From JBEEMU01 sp043778315 (lineage in GTDB: Bacteria; Bacteroidota; Bacteroidia; Chitinophagales; Saprospiraceae): a stretch of 15,147 nucleotides of DNA. A program made the position numbers and the translations under genes. The stretch is from assembly GCA_043778315.1 (NCBI GenBank), contig JAYWGJ010000376.1, forward strand, positions 1-15,147. The letters are read 5' to 3'. Below, in pieces: positions 6,880-12,795 of the stretch. The notes beneath the pieces are model-generated. The model was given only the letters and a program-made list of their open reading frames with translations. It was not told the DNA's origin and did not search any database. Numbering within the stretch: position 1 is the first letter of the stretch; every line of letters starts with the position of its first letter.

Positions 6880-7494
6880 TCAATATTGATTGGTAATATA
6901 ATTCAGAATACCGAGCAGTCGCGGCAAATCCATGACACTATATCGCGTATCGAGTTCGATAGTAGCGTTTTTATCTTCTAATCGCATCATCACCCATTCA
7001 TATCCGTTCGTCACCGCGCCATAAACGATTTTTATAGTGCTATTTTCTTGCTGCTGATTGAAAATTTGTGCCGCGTACATCTCCGCGATGCACTGCGCGA
7101 TACCATTTTCGTCGTCGGGTGTGTTATTTTTGGCTTCTACTAGACAAAAAAGCGGTGCTTGAATAGAAATCGTATTTGGGTTTAAACTCAAAATAAAGTC
7201 GCAACGTCCCGTTAAGCCTATTTTTTTGTTTACACTAAAATTATACCCCGAAAAAAAAGTCATTTTATCTATATTTCGTCGCCTAATCTCTTTCAATATC
7301 GGCGCAACAATAAACTCCGATTTTGCTTTTTCGGTAGATAATGGCAGACCTGTATTGTCCGCTAAGGTGCTAATCAATAAATCGCTCGGTGCTAAAATGG
7401 CATCTATATTTTTAAATATATCGCCGAACAAAACCGTTATACCCAACGCGTGAATATCTGTTAATGTAAAATGAGAATAGGATTTTGCTGACAT
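6880..7494 (-). CDS. Small PD-(D/E)XK-like nuclease-fold protein, function unknown
   Basis: This 204-residue cytoplasmic protein has no signal peptide. The spacing of conserved polar residues fits a PD-(D/E)XK nuclease core: E60 on an early helix (KSEFIVAPIL), GRCDF with D99 on a strand, the LFCLVEAKN strand with E120-x-K122, and Q134 on the next helix (IAQCIAEMYAAQ). A later YGAVTNGYEWVMMRL segment is typical of the restriction-endonuclease-like proteins seen as stand-alone genes in Bacteroidota and cyanobacteria. Whether it cuts DNA is unknown. It sits 46 bases after the SDR gene and 103 before ugd, so it may share the SDR transcript. No methyltransferase or other restriction partner is visible in the window. 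Confidence 0.75.
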   Translation of the reverse strand: MSAKSYSHFTLTDIHALGITVLFGDIFKNIDAILAPSDLLISTLADNTGLPLSTEKAKSEFIVAPILKEIRRRNIDKMTFFSGYNFSVNKKIGLTGRCDFILSLNPNTISIQAPLFCLVEAKNNTPDDENGIAQCIAEMYAAQIFNQQQENSTIKIVYGAVTNGYEWVMMRLEDKNATIELDTRYSVMDLPRLLGILNYITNQY

Positions 7495-7540
7495 AATAAA
7501 GTGTTTTTATTTGGAAATATAATAGATAAAAATTCAACAG

Positions 7541-8197
7541 CTACTTCGCTGCCGCGATAATATCTCTCACCTTCAAAACGGATTGTTTATAACCGTTTGT
7601 GCTTACTTTAATCATCGCCTGCCCAAGCTCCGAGAGCAAGGTTGCGTAACCCGTAGCGCGTGCGAGCGGGTAAGCCCAACCGATGTATTTATAATAAGGC
7701 AGCGTGTTTTGTAAGCCTTCGGTCGGGTGCATAAACCCTGGTCTGAAATTATAGACGGCACGGAACGGCAGCTTTGCCAAATCGTTTTCGGTTTTGCCTT
7801 TTACGGCAGCCCAACCCGTTCCGCGCTCCTTAATATCCGTGCCTTCGCCCGAAACGTAGTAAAAAGTAAGGTTGGGTGATTGCCGCAACAAGGTTTCGGC
7901 GAAGTGTAGCGCGAGGGTATGCGTCATCTTGAAGTAGGTCGGTTTATCCACACCCACCGACGAGATGCCCAAACAGAAATAACAAGCATTATAACCCATC
8001 AATTGGGCTTCGATGTTCGTAATATTCAAAAAATCGACGTGTAAAATTTCCTTGAGTTTCGGGTGCGTGTAGCCGCAGGGCTTGCGCCCAATCACGAGTA
8101 CGCGCTCCACCTGTTCGCTTTGCAGACACTCATGCAGCACGCCTTCACCAACCATTCCTGTCGCGCCTGTGATAATCGCGGATATTTTTTGTTGCAT
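7541..8197 (-). CDS. NAD(P)-binding SDR-type oxidoreductase/epimerase-like protein
   Basis: With the ATG at 8197 the protein is 218 residues and begins MQQKISAIITGATGMVGEG, placing the Rossmann GATGMVG motif directly at the N-terminus, as expected for the family. An in-frame ATG at 8239 would add 14 residues (MSYFEVPKPNTTTI) that belong to no domain, so I prefer the shorter form. Further family features are VLVIGRKP, ACYFCLGISS, FYYVSGEGT and WAAVKGKTEN, then a NFRPGFM segment. It resembles atypical SDRs related to HTATIP2 and COG0702. The classical YxxxK is WxxxK here, so standard SDR chemistry is doubtful and it may bind NADP(H) as a sensor. The cofactor fold is clear; the substrate is not known. 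Confidence 0.85.
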   Translation of the reverse strand: MQQKISAIITGATGMVGEGVLHECLQSEQVERVLVIGRKPCGYTHPKLKEILHVDFLNITNIEAQLMGYNACYFCLGISSVGVDKPTYFKMTHTLALHFAETLLRQSPNLTFYYVSGEGTDIKERGTGWAAVKGKTENDLAKLPFRAVYNFRPGFMHPTEGLQNTLPYYKYIGWAYPLARATGYATLLSELGQAMIKVSTNGYKQSVLKVRDIIAAAK

Positions 8198-8311
8198 AAT
8201 TGTAGTAGTATTTGGTTTGGGTACTTCGAAATAAGACAAATAGGTGTTTTATTTTGTTAAATTACAAAAAACAAATACTTATTTTGAACTATTACAGTAA
8301 ATAAAATTTCG

Positions 8312-8319
8312 CAAATATA
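8312..8319 (-). promoter_or_regulatory. Candidate -7 element for the SDR/nuclease genes
   Basis: The minus strand reads TATATTTG, a perfect TAnnTTTG of the Bacteroidota primary sigma factor. No TTG lies at the expected 19-21 base distance, so the promoter is weak or the match is by chance in AT-rich DNA. The implied leader to the ATG at 8197 is about 108 bases. Confidence 0.4.
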
Positions 8320-8397
8320 CGGTTATTTTGTTTATTTATGGAATAAAATATTTTTTACACTCGGTAAAATGGAATTGAATTGTTTATAATAAAACAA

Positions 8398-8438
8398 AAA
8401 AAGAGTATCATCGGCGGGCTGCCAATGATACTCTTTTT
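8398..8438 (-). terminator. Intrinsic terminator after doxX
   Basis: A 14-bp perfect stem, AAAAAGAGTATCAT (8398-8411) with ATGATACTCTTTTT (8425-8438), has an inner GGC/GCC extension past one mismatch. It lies 20 bases beyond the doxX stop. Read on the minus strand the stem runs into a TTTTTTTGTTTT tract, a strong rho-independent terminator. The plus-strand side also has a T-run, but no plus-strand gene precedes it. Confidence 0.9.
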
Positions 8439-8457
8439 ACTTATTATTTTTCTAAAT

Positions 8458-8826
8458 TTACGCTACTACGTTTTGTTTCCCGTAGTATATGTATGATGTC
8501 GCCAAGATGCCGAGCATCACCAAAGGCGTGATGACCGCGCTAGTCGGGTCGCCTACTTGACCGTGCGCAATTGCTGCCGATACAAAGGTAATGGCAAAAC
8601 CCGAATACGCAAATCGTTTGAGTGCCGCAGGAGCCATCGGCAACAATAAAACTATCGCGCCCAAAATTTTGGCAGTACCGAGTTCTACGCGGAAAAAGTC
8701 TGGGAAACCCAAGTGTGCGAACGCCGCCTGCATATCTGGACTCGTGAAGTACGCATACGCGCTGAATAGCATCATCGCCGCGATGATGCCTGTGGTTGCC
8801 CAATAAATGATTTTGCTTACGTTCAT
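8458..8826 (-). CDS. DoxX family membrane protein
   Basis: This 122-residue protein has four predicted transmembrane helices: IIYWATTGIIAAMMLFSAYAYF; a segment within LGTAKILGAIVLLLPMAP; FAYSGFAITFVSAAIAHG; and AVITPLVMLGILATSYIYY. The segment HLGFPDFFRVELGTAKILGAIVLL is diagnostic for the DoxX-like (DoxX_2) family. DoxX proteins are small inner-membrane proteins often linked to quinone or thiol redox stress; the function of this subfamily is undetermined. It is the last gene of the Crp-YceI group, separated from the upstream membrane protein by a long inverted repeat and followed by a clear terminator. Confidence 0.9.
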   Translation of the reverse strand: MNVSKIIYWATTGIIAAMMLFSAYAYFTSPDMQAAFAHLGFPDFFRVELGTAKILGAIVLLLPMAPAALKRFAYSGFAITFVSAAIAHGQVGDPTSAVITPLVMLGILATSYIYYGKQNVVA

Positions 8827-8850
8827 TTTTATACAGTTAAGTTTATGTTT

Positions 8851-8954
8851 TAAATTAATAGTGATTATCGGGAACGAAAAAAATAGTTAAAACGTAGCGT
8901 AACGAAGATTTAATCTATTTTTTTGAGCGTAGATAAATAATCACTATTAATTTA
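8851..8954. repeat. 104-bp palindromic element with 18-bp perfect arms
   Basis: TAAATTAATAGTGATTAT (8851-8868) is exactly complementary to 8937-8954. The interior pairs again: AAAAAAATAG (8877-8886) with CTATTTTTTT (8915-8924), then TTAAA (8887-8891) with TTTAA (8909-8913). The whole segment could fold into one long interrupted hairpin. It fills most of the gap between doxX and the upstream membrane-protein gene. Possible readings are a MITE-like element, paired regulator sites, or an intra-operon attenuator or RNA-stability hairpin. Confidence 0.85.
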
Positions 8955-8984
8955 TTTCAGCTACACAAAAATTAAAATAGAAGT

Positions 8985-9383
8985 TTATTGTGCCATATCA
9001 GCCTTATAAAATAGCGGCTTGGCAGCCAACCAAAACAGCACAGGAAACAGGTGCATCGGTATCACTAAACCCACAAATAGCTCGGGCGACTCGATGTCGA
9101 CGGGCAAATCCATCGCAAAAGATGGATAAAAACTCGCAAATGTAATAACCAAAAATACGATATTGAATAATACCTCTGTATATTTTAGTTTTAGCTTGCG
9201 CAAAAAATGGTAGCCGAGCGAAGCCGCTATGCAACCAAAAATACACGCGCCAAACATACCCACGATGTTTACTACACGCGCAAAATCGGTGAGCAATGCT
9301 GCGCTGTACGCACCATTATATACGGCTGAAGCTGCGCCTGCGAGCAGACCCGCCGTTAAGCCGTGAAAAAGGACTTGTTTCAT
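8985..9383 (-). CDS. Four-helix inner-membrane protein, unknown family
   Basis: This 132-residue protein has four hydrophobic segments: LFHGLTAGLLAGAASAVYN; IVGMFGACIFGCIAASLGY; VLFNIVFLVITFASFYPSF; and LFVGLVIPMHLFPVLFWLA. Short charged loops separate them (RKLKLKYTE, MDLPVDIESPE). No catalytic motif or metal ligand cluster stands out. I do not recognise a named family with confidence. It begins 18 bases after the yceI stop and is therefore almost certainly co-transcribed with yceI, so a role in the same periplasmic or redox-stress response is plausible but is inference from position only. Confidence 0.8.
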   Translation of the reverse strand: MKQVLFHGLTAGLLAGAASAVYNGAYSAALLTDFARVVNIVGMFGACIFGCIAASLGYHFLRKLKLKYTEVLFNIVFLVITFASFYPSFAMDLPVDIESPELFVGLVIPMHLFPVLFWLAAKPLFYKADMAQ

Positions 9384-9401
9384 AAAAAAATCAGGTATTT
9401 T

Positions 9402-9932
9402 TTATTTGGTAACGGGTACAGAGAGGTCAATTTTGAGCGTAGTTGCGGCGTTCGCCGACATACCTTGATTAGTGCCTACTTTGTAGTCTAAGCGGTTGAT
9501 TTCGAAGCTACTATTAAACGTGTTGTTCGCAAAAGAAAACGGCATTTTGATTTCTTTTTTCACGCCGTGCAGGTCGAGTGTACCTGTCGCTTCGTAGCCT
9601 TTTGCGGTCTTGCTGATTTTGCTCGACGTGAATTTAATGCTTGGATATTGCTTCACATCAAACCATTTATCGCTTTTCGCGTGTTTGTTTTTGATGCCGT
9701 TGCCGGTGCTGATAGATGCCGCATCTACGGTCACGTCAAACTTCGAGGCAGCCAAGTTTTTTTCGTCAAAAACCACATCGCCCGTGAGGGACGTGAATAC
9801 GCCTTCGGGGTTTTTGCTCGTAAATTTGATAGCATAGCCTTTGCCAATTTTCCAATTAGCGGCAGTAAAAGTGGTGTAAGCCGAGCTTACCAAAATTGCG
9901 ATTATCGCAACGGGAAAAATAAATTTTTTCAT
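9402..9932 (-). CDS. YceI family periplasmic lipid-binding protein
   Basis: The 176-residue protein starts with a signal peptide (MKKFIFPVAIIAILVSSAYT...). YceI-fold signatures follow: FTSKNPEGVFTSLTGDVVFDEKNL, FDVTVDAASISTGNGIKNKHAKSDKWFDVKQYPSIKF (the most conserved stretch of the family), GTLDLHGVKKEIKMPFSF and the C-terminal barrel strands. YceI proteins form a lipocalin-like barrel that binds polyisoprenoid or amphiphilic molecules in the periplasm and are often induced by stress. It is the first structural gene after the Crp-type regulator, with a TAnnTTTG element and a dyad in the gap upstream, and it leads into the membrane protein 18 bases downstream. Confidence 0.96.
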   Translation of the reverse strand: MKKFIFPVAIIAILVSSAYTTFTAANWKIGKGYAIKFTSKNPEGVFTSLTGDVVFDEKNLAASKFDVTVDAASISTGNGIKNKHAKSDKWFDVKQYPSIKFTSSKISKTAKGYEATGTLDLHGVKKEIKMPFSFANNTFNSSFEINRLDYKVGTNQGMSANAATTLKIDLSVPVTK

Positions 9933-9981
9933 CAGTTTTTGATTTTTGTTTTAATATAATACTAAAATAAGCATATTTTTA

Positions 9982-9989
9982 CAAAGATA
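9982..9989 (-). promoter_or_regulatory. Candidate -7 element of the yceI operon
   Basis: The minus strand reads TATCTTTG, a perfect TAnnTTTG, about 50 bases before the yceI ATG. The nearest TTG upstream is only 12 bases away, too close for a normal -33 element. An activator-dependent promoter would fit, and the dyad at 10012-10027 is suitably placed. Confidence 0.6.
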
Positions 9990-10011
9990 AGTCTATAAAG
10001 CCAAATTATAC

Positions 10012-10027
10012 CTTAATATAGATTAAG
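10012..10027. promoter_or_regulatory. FNR-like dyad, candidate operator for the adjacent Crp/Fnr regulator
   Basis: CTTAATATAGATTAAG is a dyad of 6-base arms around a 4-base spacer. Its geometry is that of FNR-type sites (TTGAT-N4-ATCAA). The centre is about 42 bases upstream of the start site expected from the -7 element at 9982-9989, the position used by class II activators. It lies in the gap between the regulator gene and yceI. Binding is inferred. Confidence 0.5.
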
Positions 10028-10041
10028 AAAGCCAAAACAAA

Positions 10042-10617
10042 TTATTTTTTTGCGCTATCGCCTCTAATTTTGCTCAGTGCTTCGGGCGTGATGCCGAGGT
10101 ATGAAGCTATCATTTTTTGCGGCACACGCTGCACTATATTAGGATAGGTTTCTACAAAATCGCGGTATCGCGCTAAGGCGGAATAGCTCATCAGCATAAT
10201 AATGCGTCGCTGCAATACCGCCATTCGGCGCATCAATTTAGCGTTTGTCACCGTAAATACGTCGTCGCGAATCGCTTGTATTTTATTGAATAGGCTGCCC
10301 TCAAATATTTCTATCTCTGTATCCTCGATGGCATCTATGAATAATTGGCAGGGCTTATCGGACGCAAGGGCTTCTACATCGCCCATAATCCACCCTTCGG
10401 GCGCGAACATAAAAATATGCTCTTTGCCTTTTTCGTCGATAGCGTAGCTGCGCAGACAACCTTTAAGTACAAAATAGCTTTTGCTCGAGAAATCGCCTTT
10501 GTATTGTACAAAATCGCCTTTTTTAAGCTGTTTTTTGATAATAAACTGCTCCAAATCTGCCAATTGCGCTGCATCTACGGTCGCGTTTCGCGTAAGCTCT
10601 TTGATGATAGAAAGCAT
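10042..10617 (-). CDS. Crp/Fnr family transcriptional regulator
   Basis: This 191-residue protein has an N-terminal cyclic-nucleotide-binding-type barrel (about 10-115), with LKKGDFVQYKGDFSSKSYFVLKGCLRSYAIDEKGKEHI and FAPEGWIMGDVEAL. A dimer helix around NAKLMRRMAVLQRRI follows, then a C-terminal helix-turn-helix, RVPQKMIASYLGITPEALSKIR (about 164-185). The phosphate-binding GE(L)xxxxRSA of cAMP-binding Crp is not conserved (GDVEALASDKPCQ), so cAMP is probably not the signal. There are no Cys clusters for an Fe-S cluster either, and the effector is unknown. The HTH is at the very end, typical of the Bacteroidota subgroup. It lies immediately upstream of yceI in the same direction and likely controls that operon. 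Confidence 0.93.
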   Translation of the reverse strand: MLSIIKELTRNATVDAAQLADLEQFIIKKQLKKGDFVQYKGDFSSKSYFVLKGCLRSYAIDEKGKEHIFMFAPEGWIMGDVEALASDKPCQLFIDAIEDTEIEIFEGSLFNKIQAIRDDVFTVTNAKLMRRMAVLQRRIIMLMSYSALARYRDFVETYPNIVQRVPQKMIASYLGITPEALSKIRGDSAKK

Positions 10618-10690
10618 ATATGATGGTTTTGGTTGATATATAATTAGGAAAGACGAGCAATATTGGTACTAGTTATTTTAGATGCTTTCC

Positions 10691-11734
10691 TTACTTATGT
10701 GGTTTGAATTTCGCTACCGTCAATATGCGTTTTGCATCGGTTTCGCGGAGCAACATATCGAGGGTCATGTTTGGGTTTTCAGCCATAAATTGGTCGATAA
10801 TACGGTAGCCCATAAAATTAGCGGTGCGCCCAGGCGACTCTGCGGGCATACCTGCCGAGGTAGGCGACGGCTCGGTAAACTTCCTGAACTCGCGTTGATT
10901 GGTAGAATACAGCAGTTTTTGGTCTAAAAAAAACGCCCACATATCGCGCTCATTTTTGTAGCACCAATCCGTTTGTTTGGCAGAGTAATTCATGCGCAGG
11001 CTGTCGGGCGCGTTCGGCATGAGCCGCTCCAAAATGTACATTTTTTTGCCGTTATTCACCATCACATCGAGCAGTGTGCCGCCACGCGGCGAACCGACAA
11101 GCTCCTCTACGAGCGCGCCCATCGCGTAAGCGGGCAAGTGGTCGCGGTCGAGTGTTTTGGTCACAAAAGCAGGCAAACTAAGCGGCGGATAGCGATAAAT
11201 TGGGTATTTATCACCCAAAAAAAGGTCTAAACCGAGTCCCATAATGCTGTCGCCAATCGTGAACGCACCTATCGAGTACTCCGAAATACAGGAGTAAACT
11301 TTGGGTACGGGTCGTTTTGGGAAGTAATATTTATAAAAACGAAACGCATCGTTTAGCTCGCGCTCCACAGACGCGAGGTCTTTGTAGGCGATTTGAACGG
11401 TGTCGGCTAAGTGCCGAAACGCAGGGAAATTGACTAAGCCGCTCACTTTTTTGCTGTAATCCAAATCGGGTTTGTTTGGGTCGGCGAAGCCCATAATCTG
11501 CTCCAAATACACTGTCCCGAACGTCCCGTATTGCGCCTTAAACTGCTCGATGCTACTTTTTATTTGTACGGTATCTAAGGCGAGCAAGCCGCGTTCGGAG
11601 CGCGAAATGCGCACGTTAGTAGGCTGTATATGCGAAATATCGGGTATCGGACGCTTCGGGTCGTCAGCGCAGCCCGAGTTCAATAAGCTATAAAAAGCGA
11701 TTGCGCTAAGTAAAAAAATATTTACTTTTTTCAT
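10691..11734 (-). CDS. gldB: Gliding motility lipoprotein GldB
   Basis: The chosen ATG at 11734 gives 347 residues. A TTG four codons further upstream is possible but unnecessary. The N-terminus is a lipoprotein signal (MKKVNIFLLSAIAFYSLLNSGC) with the acylated cysteine C22. GldB-type signatures include VYSCISEYS, GLGLDLFLGDKYPIYR, the LDVMVNNGKKMYIL segment, WCYKNERDMWAFFLDQKLLYSTN, PESPGRT-like AESPGRTANFMGYRIIDQF and the terminal KFKPHK. In Flavobacterium johnsoniae GldB is an essential gliding and T9SS-associated lipoprotein of unknown biochemical role. This fits the T9SS cargo encoded elsewhere in the window. A consensus promoter lies about 40 bases upstream. The gene is divergent from the outer-membrane barrel gene. 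Confidence 0.88.
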   Translation of the reverse strand: MKKVNIFLLSAIAFYSLLNSGCADDPKRPIPDISHIQPTNVRISRSERGLLALDTVQIKSSIEQFKAQYGTFGTVYLEQIMGFADPNKPDLDYSKKVSGLVNFPAFRHLADTVQIAYKDLASVERELNDAFRFYKYYFPKRPVPKVYSCISEYSIGAFTIGDSIMGLGLDLFLGDKYPIYRYPPLSLPAFVTKTLDRDHLPAYAMGALVEELVGSPRGGTLLDVMVNNGKKMYILERLMPNAPDSLRMNYSAKQTDWCYKNERDMWAFFLDQKLLYSTNQREFRKFTEPSPTSAGMPAESPGRTANFMGYRIIDQFMAENPNMTLDMLLRETDAKRILTVAKFKPHK

Positions 11735-11775
11735 TAATAAAATCAATTTTGTTTGTTTTGGATATAAAAATCGAA

Positions 11776-11806
11776 CAAAGATAGTTTACCATATCGTATA
11801 GTCCAA
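11776..11806 (-). promoter_or_regulatory. gldB promoter (TTG-N20-TATCTTTG)
   Basis: On the minus strand TTG (11806-11804) is followed after 20 bases by TATCTTTG (11783-11776), matching the Bacteroidota -33 TTG / -7 TAnnTTTG consensus. The inferred start site near 11771 gives a leader of about 36 bases to the gldB ATG. It is the best promoter match in the window. Confidence 0.7.
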
Positions 11807-11815
11807 TATTTAGTG

Positions 11816-11823
11816 TAATTTTG
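11816..11823 (+). promoter_or_regulatory. Candidate -7 element of the outer-membrane barrel gene
   Basis: The plus strand reads TAATTTTG, a perfect TAnnTTTG, giving a leader of about 65 bases before the ATG at 11895. No TTG is found at the normal distance upstream, so confidence is limited. It stands back to back with the gldB promoter. Confidence 0.45.
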
Positions 11824-11894
11824 CCCTATTATTATTAATGAAACATTTTTTTTAACACAATTCTAAGTTTTCACAATTCTCTAAATTTTTATTT

Positions 11895-12677
11895 ATGAAA
11901 AAAACAATTTTACTATTAGCCTTGGCGGCGATGACCGTTGGCAGTGCAACAGCACAAAAAAAATTCCGTATCGGTATGAGCCTCGCGCCTACTTATACTT
12001 GGATTACTACGCCTAACGACAATAGCGTTACGCCCGACGGCGGCGTTTTGGGCTTGAATATCGGCGCAAATGCGGACGTGTATTTTGGCGGCGAAGAGAA
12101 ATACGCGCTCACGATAGGCGCGAGTTTCAGCACCGCGCAAGGCGGCACATTAGTGTATAGCAAAGCGGGCTACCCGTTGCAGCGCACCAAACTATCCGAA
12201 TTTGATAATAAAGGTGTAGCGTTTGCGGCGGGCGCGAAAATCCGCTACGTCAATCAATATGTCGAGATTCCGTTGGGCTTGAAAATCCGTAATAATATCA
12301 ACGAAGAAATGGGTATCGGCTACTACATCAACTTGCCGATTGTTACTATCGGCATTCGCACGCAGTCGCAGGGCGACGTAGTAGGCGACGCGGCTGACCC
12401 GAACGCAGCTGTACCGATTACAAAAACCCTCAACCTCAAAAACGAAAATATCGGTCCTGATATGGCAATACTTAACTTGTCTATCGGCGCAGGTGCGGGT
12501 GTGGAGTATAGTCCCGACGGCGGCAAAACCATCGTCACGGGCGGCATACAATACCAACACGGCTTGATTGACCAAACCACCAATTTTAAACGCCAAACTA
12601 CGTCGGGCGGCGAAGAAAACGAAAACTCTAACGCACAACTCGGCGGCATAGGCTTGCGCGTAGGCGTTTATTTCTAA
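11895..12677 (+). CDS. Outer-membrane beta-barrel protein
   Basis: This 260-residue protein has a signal peptide (1-20, ending ATA-Q). The mature protein is made of alternating amphipathic strands and Gly/Asn-rich turns: FRIGMSLAPTYTWI, VLGLNIGANADVYF, YALTIGASFSTAQGG, VEIPLGLKIR, and ending GGIGLRVGVYF with a terminal Phe, the usual outer-membrane targeting residue. The VEIPLGLK strand is typical of the Bacteroidota outer-membrane barrel family (PorT/OMP_b-brl type). A long loop around residues 170-190 and an acidic Asn/Glu-rich loop (SGGEENENSNAQ) would be surface exposed. It is the only plus-strand gene in the window, divergent from gldB and convergent with the TonB receptor. The specific role is unknown. 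Confidence 0.88.
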   Translation: MKKTILLLALAAMTVGSATAQKKFRIGMSLAPTYTWITTPNDNSVTPDGGVLGLNIGANADVYFGGEEKYALTIGASFSTAQGGTLVYSKAGYPLQRTKLSEFDNKGVAFAAGAKIRYVNQYVEIPLGLKIRNNINEEMGIGYYINLPIVTIGIRTQSQGDVVGDAADPNAAVPITKTLNLKNENIGPDMAILNLSIGAGAGVEYSPDGGKTIVTGGIQYQHGLIDQTTNFKRQTTSGGEENENSNAQLGGIGLRVGVYF

Positions 12678-12689
12678 TTGTAAGATTGT

Positions 12690-12719
12690 CCTGTAAGGTC
12701 TTTTTTCTGACCTTGCAGG
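12690..12719. repeat. 11-bp inverted repeat in the convergent gap
   Basis: CCTGTAAGGTC (12690-12700) pairs with GACCTTGCAGG (12709-12719) with one G-T pair and an 8-base T-rich loop. It lacks a T-tract after the stem, so it is not a standard terminator by itself. It may assist the larger hairpin 10 bases away, or be a dispersed intergenic palindrome. Confidence 0.7.
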
Positions 12720-12729
12720 TCTATAAGTT

Positions 12730-12781
12730 AAAAACGACGGAAAAGTTGAACCCAAAAAGGTTTGATTTTTCCGTCGTTTTT
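12730..12781. terminator. Bidirectional intrinsic terminator
   Basis: AAAAACGACGGAAAA (12730-12744) pairs perfectly with TTTTCCGTCGTTTTT (12767-12781), with a nested AACC/GGTT pairing in the loop. T-runs follow the stem in both directions: seven Ts on the plus strand and five on the minus strand. It separates the convergent barrel gene (stop at 12677) and the TonB receptor gene (stop at 12796). Confidence 0.92.
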
Positions 12782-12795
12782 TTGTTTTTATAACG

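Noticed and set aside
8198..8239. Upstream ATG extension of the SDR protein
   Set aside because: The extra 14 residues precede the Rossmann motif and show no domain features; the second ATG is the family-typical start, although the longer form cannot be fully excluded.
8851..8954. The palindromic element as a non-coding RNA gene
   Set aside because: No promoter element or terminator T-run accompanies it, so I list it as a repeat only.
11735..11746. TTG start for gldB giving MILLMKK
   Set aside because: The ATG at 11734 puts the lipoprotein signal at the normal N-terminus and lies a normal distance from the promoter.
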